DNA of 64,000 bases. Origin: Arsenophonus fragariae (GTDB taxonomy: Bacteria; Pseudomonadota; Gammaproteobacteria; Enterobacterales; Enterobacteriaceae). Shown here in pieces: positions 58,273 to 64,000 of this stretch (its first letter is position 1; the number at the start of each line of letters is the position of its first letter). The notes beneath the pieces are model-generated. The model made no database searches. It had not been told where the DNA came from and saw only the letters and a list, made by a program, of their open reading frames with translations. The translations under genes were made by a program, and so were the position numbers. The DNA lies in contig JBDPYZ010000013.1 of NCBI GenBank assembly GCA_047291315.1, forward strand, positions 9,486-73,485. The letters are read 5' to 3'.

Positions 58273-58488
58273 ATGTCTGACAAAATGAAGGGTCAAGTGA
58301 AGTGGTTTAACGAATCTAAAGGCTTTGGTTTCATCACTCCTTCTGATGGTAGCAAAGATGTATTCGTTCACTTCTCTGCCATTCAAGGAAATGGATTCAA
58401 AACCCTGTCTGAAGGGCAAAATGTAGAATTTACCATTGAAGATGGTTCGAAAGGCCCAGCTGCAGCGAATGTAAATGCTCTTAGTTAA
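58273..58488 (+). CDS. cspE: Cold-shock-domain RNA chaperone
   Basis: This 71-residue single-stranded nucleic-acid binding protein has the RNP1 motif KGFGFITP and the RNP2 motif DVFVHFSAI on an OB fold. The start ATG at 58273 follows AGGAAAAGG, and the protein begins MSDKMKGQVKWFNESKGFGF. The NESKGFGF and NGFKTLSEGQ blocks are closer to CspE/CspC than to cold-induced CspA (NADKGFGF), hence the symbol, held loosely. The gene has its own terminator. Confidence 0.93.
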   Translation: MSDKMKGQVKWFNESKGFGFITPSDGSKDVFVHFSAIQGNGFKTLSEGQNVEFTIEDGSKGPAAANVNALS

Positions 58489-58503
58489 ATAAATGGATTT
58501 CTT

Positions 58504-58540
58504 GAAGCCTGTCGTGCAAACGGCAGGCTTCTTTATTTTT
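58504..58540 (+). terminator. Terminator after the cold-shock gene
   Basis: GAAGCCTGTCG, loop TGCAAA, CGGCAGGCTTC, then T-rich TTTATTTTTT. Confidence 0.88.
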
Positions 58541-58565
58541 TACAATAAATCTTTTGGCATAACCT

Positions 58566-58751
58566 ATGAAGATCAATGATAGCATTTTAGTAAAAGCTGA
58601 TGGTGACCAAATACGGGAAGGTATTATTCGATTAATAGAGCTTTTTAATGAGGGAATAATGTATTTAATTGAGTTATCTGAATATGCTAAAGGTATTTGG
58701 TTTTTTAATGGGAGTATAGCAGGAGTAGGTACTTATGTGATGCAAAAATAG
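58566..58751 (+). CDS. dsrB: DsrB family small protein
   Basis: The 61-residue protein MKINDSILVKADGDQIREGI to GIWFFNGSIAGVGTYV matches E. coli DsrB (62 residues) in length and in the MKVND...GIIR...EGTMYLV...GIWFFNE framework. Its function is unknown; in E. coli it sits beside the regulatory RNA dsrA and near rcsA. Here it follows the cold-shock gene terminator by about 25 bases, with a weak ribosome site. The C-terminal GTYVMQK departs from the usual GTFVE ending. Confidence 0.8.
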   Translation: MKINDSILVKADGDQIREGIIRLIELFNEGIMYLIELSEYAKGIWFFNGSIAGVGTYVMQK

Positions 58752-59564
58752 AGTAAATCACCACAAATTAAAATCTTCCTAACTTAGTGAGCGATTACTT
58801 TTGTAATGAATAGCTTTATCATAGTTAAATGATTTTTAAAACTGACTAACTTGATGATTAGTTTAACATTATATTTTAAATATTTTTAAAATATGTTTTT
58901 TATTATTTATGTTATACATTCTAAGTTATAAATAAAAACATTTTCTATATAAATATTTTTATTTTATCAGATGTTTTTTATATGAAAAAATTTTTAATGT
59001 TCTTTTTTGCATAAAAATTATTGCTCATTTTTAACATAAACAAAGTATGAAAAAAATAGTTTACGATGTTAAATATCGTATTTTTGTTTTCTCATTTATG
59101 CATCCGTTGGTTTTTTTTATTTTGTGGAATTATTATCTATTTATATATTTTATACTGCGTTTATAGTTTGAAATATTGATAATTAATGGTTTTTTAAATA
59201 TTTATTAATTAACCAAATAACCATGGTTATTGTTCTTTATTTTCTGAGTAAATGAGTTAATAATAAAAGCTGGCTATTTTTGATATAGCAAACCGTAAAT
59301 TTAAATAGTCTAAGCACAACTAAATAATCATAAGAATCAGCTATAAAGATGCAGGTTATTCTAGTTATTAAGTGTGAATTTTTATTCACATTGAGAATGT
59401 AAAAGTAGGTTATGACTATGAAACTTTGATTTTGAGATAGATTTATAAAACAATTTTTAGCGTCCCAATAAAAGAGATTTAACCCATTAATGACTTTAAT
59501 GGGAAGTACTTTTATAGCCTAACACCAGCAAATTTAATTAAATAGAATAAGTGAGTATAAAAAT
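58752..59564. other. AT-rich stretch with no supported gene
   Basis: Over 800 bases with no coding signal. By position it would be the upstream region of flhD, normally a heavily regulated promoter; no recognisable operator remains. Confidence 0.45.
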
Positions 59565-59816
59565 ATGAACATAGCAAATTATTGAAGAAAATTTAGGATA
59601 TTAATTTTTCTTATTTATTACTTACTTGAACAACGTCTTATTAAGAAAGAAAAAGCTTCCGCTATGTTTCGACTAGGTATTACAGAAGAAACCGCAGATT
59701 CATTGATTAGTTTGACATTACCTTAATTGGTTGAATTAGCAGAGATTAATCAATTAATATGTAATTTTAGATTTAAGAATAGTGAAATGATTGAACAATT
59801 AACTAAAGAGTCTTGT
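59565..59816 (+). pseudogene. flhD: Flagellar master regulator FlhD remnant, joined to cheB
   Basis: FlhD with FlhC switches on flagellar genes. The pieces LLKKI-stop-DINFSYLLLEQRL, KKEKASAMFRLGITEETADS and LVELAEINQLICNFRFKNSE match E. coli FlhD (DINLSYLLLAQRLI, DKASAMFRLGI, MVKLAETNQLVCHFRF). After EQLTKES the frame runs without a break into cheB. The last quarter of FlhD is missing, and so are flhC and the genes that normally follow. A stop also replaces the Gln or Tyr codons at two places. Confidence 0.9.
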
Positions 59817-60831
59817 GTTAATGATTCAGCTTTAATGAGCAAAATTATGCGAGAAATTCTGGATCAGTAACCGGATATGGAAGTTGTTGGCTGTGTGGAT
59901 GATCCCTATGTTACGCGGGAAATGATAAAACAGCGAGATTCACACGTATTGACATTGGATATTGAGATGTGACGTATGGATGGACTCTCTTTTCTAGAAA
60001 AAAATCATGCGGTTACGTCCGATTCTGGTGATTATGGTTTCAATCTTAACCACCAATGGCTCTCAGGCAACATTACGTGCTTTCGAGTTAGGCGCGGTAG
60101 ATTTTGTCACCAAACAAACATTGAACTTTAAACAAGGTGTATCAGTTTATGTCAGCTTATTAAATGACAAAATTAGAGTTGCAGCAAAAGCAAATATTAT
60201 AAAAATGTGTTGTCAACCAGCGAGCGCGATATCCAAAACTTAATTTGACCTTACCACAAATTAACAAAGATATTATCGCGATTGGTGCCTTAACTGGAGG
60301 AACTGAGGCAATCCGGCAAATATTACCAAATATGCTGGGAATTGTCGTTGCACAATATATGCCAGCAGGTTTCACTCTCTCTTTTGCTGAACGTCTTAAT
60401 CGTTGCTGTTTTCTGCAAGTTAAAGGAGCAGAACAGGGAGAAAATTTATTAGTTGGATATGTTTATATTGCGCCGGGTAATTTTCATTTAGTTTTAACGA
60501 AAACAAGTCGATATTAGCAAATTGTATTGCATCAAGAAGATATGGTTAACCATCATCGTCCTTCGTTGATAATTTATTTTTTTCTGTTGCTCAAACTGCA
60601 GGAAAGCGGGCAATTGGCATGATTCTTACTGGAATGGGAAATGATGAAGCTATGGGATTATTAGCGAAGTGGCAAGTATGCGCTTATACTTTTGTACAGA
60701 ATCAAGAAAGTTGTGTTGTTTATTGTATGCACAAAATCGCATTGTAGTTAAATGTGGTAGATGAAGTTGATGATATTAATGATCTTGGTCGATTGTTAAT
60801 CGAGAAATTAGAGCAACATTATGCAGTGTAA
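59817..60831 (+). pseudogene. cheB: Chemotaxis methylesterase CheB remnant
   Basis: CheB demethylates chemoreceptors. The receiver domain begins mid-motif at CVNDSALMSKIM, then MEVVGCVDDPYVTREMIKQR and LTLDIEM-stop-RMDGLSFLEK, and ALELGAVDFVTKQTLN. The catalytic domain reads IAIGALTGGTEAIRQILPNM (usually GASTGG), VAQYMPAGFTLSFAERLNRC, then, after shifts, HHRPS and TGMGNDEAM. The active-site Ser of GASTGG is Leu here. Several stops and shifts are present. The first residues are lost in the flhD junction. Confidence 0.9.
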
Positions 60832-60873
60832 TTTGCGACCAACAGAAAGTGAGATAGTGCTATTTAAACCGTT

Positions 60874-61240
60874 ATAAATAAGGAATTAATATTTCTGATA
60901 GTAGATGATTTCTCAACGATGAGAAGAATATTACGTAATTTGTTGAAAGAATCAGGGCTTCATAATGTAGAAGATGCTTTGGCTAAAATGGATAAACATA
61001 ATTTTGATTTTATTATTACTGATTGGAATATGCCAAATATGGATGGCCTATTATTACTTGAAACGATCCGCCAACAGGAAAAGTGGGCAAAAGCTACCGG
61101 TTTTAATGGTTACCGCGGAAGCCAAAAAGGAAAACATTACTGCTGCATTAAAAGCCGGTGTCAGTGGTTATGTAGTGAAATCTTTTACTGCTGCTATTCT
61201 TGAGTAGAAAATTTAACAGATTATTCAAAAAATGGCATAA
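60874..61240 (+). pseudogene. cheY: Chemotaxis response regulator CheY remnant
   Basis: CheY-P reverses the flagellar motor. The start codon reads ATA. The following KELIFLIVDDFSTMRRILRN, LLKESGLHNVEDA and FDFIITDWNMPNMDGL match CheY, with the phospho-acceptor Asp in TDWNMPNMDG. About eight residues are deleted after the EDA. A frameshift near 61095 precedes PVLMVTAEAKKENITAALKA and GVSGYVVKSFTAAILE, then a stop before the last helix. Confidence 0.92.
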
Positions 61241-61256
61241 AACACAAGGATGTAAT

Positions 61257-61912
61257 ATGGTTAGCAGGCAACATAAAAAACCAGAATCTCATAGAGATAA
61301 ATTAGAAATCATTAACTGTCTTTGGCGGTTGACTCGCATTATTCATGAAGGGTTACGTGAGTTATATTTAGACAAAAATATATCAAGAGCGGTAGAAGTT
61401 ATACCGGATACCTAACAGCGTCTTGATCATATCGTCCAGATGACTTTTCAAGCGCCAGAAAAAACACTTAATAGTCTTGAGCAAATCAATACTAAGCAGG
61501 AGTGGTTAATTAAACAAGCGGCACAGTTCAACACTGGAATAAATGGTCGCAACTATTGATTGAATTAACTGAAACTAAAACGTTGGTGGCGGATCCGCGC
61601 CAGTATCTGGCTCAGTCACCTCAAGTCAATAATCTCATTAATGAGCAATTATTGGCTCTCATTATGGCATAATATTTTCGAGATTTAACCGGACAAGTCA
61701 TTAAAAAACTCTCCTTGATGATAAATGAAATTGAACATAAACTTGTGTCTGTTTTATTAGAGAACATGACGCTAGATATTATTGCAAATACCTTATCGTG
61801 AATAAATCGTTCGAATGAATTACTTAATGGACCACCCCTGACGATTGAACGGAAAGAAAATTACTGCAAGCAAACACAAGTAGATGAATTACTGACAAGC
61901 CTAGGATTATAA
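61257..61912 (+). pseudogene. cheZ: CheY phosphatase CheZ remnant
   Basis: CheZ dephosphorylates CheY-P. It starts MVSRQHKKPESHRDKLEIIN with AAGGA seven bases upstream. It continues LTRIIHEGLRELYLDKNISR and AVEVIPDT-stop-QRLDHIVQMTFQ. After shifts, FRDLTGQVIKKLSLMINEIE holds the catalytic-helix region (family QDLTGQVIKRM), where the catalytic Gln of FQDLTGQ now reads Arg. The end TQVDELLTSLGL is the CheY-docking tail. Many lesions are present. Confidence 0.92.
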
Positions 61913-62054
61913 ATGAGATAAAATAGATAGTTAGCAGCATTTACTGTAATTGATTAATGGTATTGAATAGAAAGCAAAAATAAAAGAGATACAATATTAT
62001 TCAAATAAAATAAGCAATGTATCTCTTATAACCAATTATCGAATATTATTTACT

Positions 62055-62360
62055 TCATGTTAGCGATTGTTTTATCTGCTTCATCGCTTCAATGCCTTGT
62101 TGGCAAGCTTTATCTTGCTGATCTTTAGGCAGTGCAATGATCTGTTTTTTACTATCTTCAAGCTGATTTTTTCTTGAATCAAGTTGAGCCTTGATTTGTG
62201 GGTTTTCAGAAGCCTTAGTAACTAAGGAATGAGCTTCCGAGAAATAAGCTTTACAGGTATCGGTTGTACTAATATAGTCAATTTTTTTCTCTTCTTCTGA
62301 ACAAGCAGTGATAATGAATGCTAATAAACCCATACTACAAATTAATAGTAATTTTCTCAT
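62055..62360 (-). CDS. Small lipoprotein, DUF5339-like
   Basis: The 101-residue protein has a lipoprotein signal peptide MRKLLLICSMGLLAFIITAC, with the lipidated Cys at position 20. The mature part is helical and charged with a pair of Cys (DTCKAYFSEAH and QDKACQQGIEAMK) that may form a disulfide. This resembles the DUF5339 family of small enterobacterial lipoproteins of unknown function. It is intact, in contrast to the neighbouring chemotaxis wreckage. It stands as a single gene. Confidence 0.8.
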   Translation of the reverse strand: MRKLLLICSMGLLAFIITACSEEEKKIDYISTTDTCKAYFSEAHSLVTKASENPQIKAQLDSRKNQLEDSKKQIIALPKDQQDKACQQGIEAMKQIKQSLT

Positions 62361-62700
62361 AATAATCCCTAACCAAATGATATTTATCTAGTTTCAAAAG
62401 TATAGATTTATTTTACTAAGATGTGAAATATTAATGATTTTATTCAGGTATAGGTTATACCATCGCATCATGAGCGTATTTTAAAACGAAGAAAAAAGCC
62501 AGACTAAAATAGATAAACCCATCGTCCATAGTTATTCCGCTAAATTAATAGCACTGGATAAATAGCCATAATTTAAGCATTTCATAATAAGGGGAAATAT
62601 TAGCTCTATTTCTGTTATTATAATTTTTTATTTATAGCATAAATAAAAAAAACAATCATCAATAATAGTTGTCAACCATCATAAATATAAATAGCCGATA

Positions 62701-62774
<74 letters not shown>

Positions 62775-62820
62775 AATGCTGTTTTTAGCAGTCTGTTATA
62801 ATCCTTGTGTCATGAAATTT

Positions 62821-62840
62821 ATGTACATATCGGTGTACAT
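62821..62840. promoter_or_regulatory. Dyad-symmetric sequence, possible operator
   Basis: ATGTACA, spacer TATCGG, TGTACAT is a perfect 7-base dyad with a 6-base spacer. It lies between the microsatellite and the phage remnants. It may be a repressor operator; that is inferred from symmetry alone. Confidence 0.35.
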
Positions 62841-62897
62841 GAAATATCATAAAATAAATATGCGGGTTGTCCAGTTTCATGATGAATTTTCCTATTG

Positions 62898-63039
62898 TTA
62901 GTTAACAGCCCGTTTGACCCAATCAGGGCGCTTACCCTTTCCCAAATAGAAATCTAAAATGTTGAGTAACCTGGGATAAAAGTTAAGAGCATTTTCTCCG
63001 GCCATATTTGCAATATCTTTTTTAGTAAATTTTCGTCAT
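62898..63039 (-). pseudogene. Short phage protein, frameshifted
   Basis: After MTK and one frameshift the sequence reads KKDIANMAGENALNFYPRLL then NILDFYLGKGKRPDWVKRAV and a stop. It is about 47 codons. I cannot name it, but its place downstream of the DUF2815 remnant fits a small gene of the phage replication module. Confidence 0.4.
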
Positions 63040-63168
63040 TGATTTTGTTTTCTTTAGGCGAAAAAGAGCTGGTTAGGTGTTGGCTTGGTTAGTCGAATTC
63101 GTTAGGTTACTTCTTGAAAAATGTTGCCTGCATATTTAACCACCTAATGCGGTAGTGGTTCCCTGGTG

Positions 63169-63704
63169 TCACCTTGCTAATTCTTCTTCGTCAGCCATGC
63201 TCAGGTCGTCAAATTCTTCAACAGAGGCGCCGCTGCCTATCCCCATTACGGAAGAACTGAATGCCTCTTAATGAAGCTGAAACCCCTTTACCGTTATTAT
63301 TAAGAGTAAAATTCAATGACGGCGTTTAACGTAGCAGCATGAGTAGAGGCGACCATCCTGCTCGGTTAGAGGCGAAGTATTAGGGTCAATAACTAACGGG
63401 TGGGATTTGTTACTGGCACTGATGTACATGTTTCCGACATAACCGCCATATTCCTTATTGTCACCATCGCGTAAACAAAAACGGTTGGGTTATTGCAAAT
63501 GCTGTTATAAGTTTTTCTACATCTTTTGCGCCTCATTTTGCCAATCACGTATTTGATCCCCGTTTAAATTTCCTCAATCAACTCAGTACGGTTTTTAGCA
63601 AAAAGGAAAGTGGCGCGGTATATGAAATCGCCCTGACCATTGACCGGAGTGGGTTCGAATAAATCATGGAGTGTTAATCGCACGTTGTTTAATTTGATTT
63701 TCAT
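63169..63704 (-). pseudogene. DUF2815 phage single-strand DNA-binding-like protein remnant
   Basis: The start MKIKLNNVRLTLHDLFEPTP has an AAGGGT site upstream. It continues GQGDFIYRATFLFAKNRTEL. Later pieces in other frames are CLRDGDNKEYGGYVGNMYIS, ASNKSHPLVIDP and YVNAVIEF; the C-terminus reads SVEEFDDLSMADEEELA. This is the DUF2815 pattern (N-terminal NVRLSFxxLFE, middle LRDGD, AsxxxRPLVID). The family is found in phage replication modules beside DUF2800 and a family A polymerase. At least three frameshifts are present. Confidence 0.8.
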
Positions 63705-63748
63705 AAAGTTACCCTTTTGATTAAATTGGATTTATCAACGAGTGATGC

Positions 63749-64000
63749 TTAGGTCACATCGTCGAAGTCGGTTTCAGGATTGATAGTTAGTGCAGGAGGT
63801 GTGTCACATTCAGGCCAATCACCGGTTTAGCTTCTGCCCGTTGAATGAGAGCTTCTAGTTTTGGCCCACGACTGGGCTTGTTTTTCTTAAGTAATTTCTT
63901 AGCCTGCGGGGGACTAATAATTTTCCAGTTGTATATTTGCTCTTGCTTAAGTTTGAAGCATTTTAACAGGGCTTCTGCTTTACTTTCATCACCTCAGGTA
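63749..64000 (-). pseudogene. DUF2800 phage nuclease-like protein, C-terminal part (cut by window edge)
   Basis: The minus-strand sequence entering from the right edge reads ISPPQAKKLLKKNKPSRGPK, LEALIQRAEAKPVIG and, after a shift, NPETDFDDVT before a stop. This is the C-terminus of DUF2800 (a Cas4/RecB-like phage nuclease), whose members end with LTPAQAEKLLKK and DDFDD-like tails. It lies directly upstream of the DUF2815 remnant, the usual order. At least one frameshift is present. The N-terminal nuclease domain is outside the window. Confidence 0.7.

Overview
The window comes from an AT-rich gammaproteobacterium of the Enterobacterales, most like the insect-associated Morganellaceae such as Arsenophonus. 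This placement is inferred from gene content, protein similarity recalled from E. coli and Proteus relatives, low G+C and heavy gene decay; no database search was run. Intact core genes sit between long AT-rich stretches, and about half of the recognisable accessory genes are broken by frameshifts, stops or internal deletions. That pattern fits a host-restricted symbiont in the middle of genome reduction.

Layout: (1) 1-10.5 kb is the end of the NADH:quinone oxidoreductase operon, nuoF (partial) through nuoN, all intact. (2) 10.8-17.7 kb is the wreck of the menaquinone operon. A menF fragment on the left and menC/menE fragments on the right flank a degraded lambdoid prophage (truncated int with xis, helicase, Rpn nuclease, Rha and KilA-N antirepressors, a duplicated leader, and an intact 107-codon orphan gene). 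(3) 17.8-29.8 kb holds dead katA, yfaZ, a methyltransferase gene and yfaE, with intact tyrP, nrdA-nrdB, ubiG and gyrA. (4) 29.9-36.7 kb carries the Rcs phosphorelay (rcsC convergent with rcsD-rcsB) and tRNA-Ser and tRNA-Thr. (5) 36.7-45.2 kb is mostly junk DNA with phage remnants (HNH endonuclease, small terminase, integrase, excisionase, and a tRNA-Pro 3' fragment that looks like an attachment site), a chitin-binding remnant and a dead DUF1003 gene. (6) 45.2-58.8 kb has a polysaccharide deacetylase, a glycosyltransferase, an lpxL-type acyltransferase, a frameshifted rcsA-like gene, pyrC, a tRNA-Asn cluster with one decayed copy, a cold-shock gene and dsrB; msrA and a peptide transporter are dead. 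(7) 59.5-61.9 kb is a collapsed flagellar and chemotaxis cluster in which flhD runs directly into cheB, followed by broken cheY and cheZ. (8) 62.0-64.0 kb has an intact small lipoprotein, a trinucleotide microsatellite and the start of another prophage replication module (DUF2815 and DUF2800).

Together the genes suggest a cell that keeps complex I and a ubiquinone step (ubiG) but has lost menaquinone synthesis, motility and chemotaxis, and parts of its oxidative-stress defence. It keeps DNA precursor synthesis, envelope-stress signalling and envelope glycan or lipid A genes. The least explained items are two dispersed, mutually similar small proteins (15203-15526 and about 49928-50158), several short secreted or membrane ORFs, and the paired antirepressor leaders at 14.4 and 15.6 kb.
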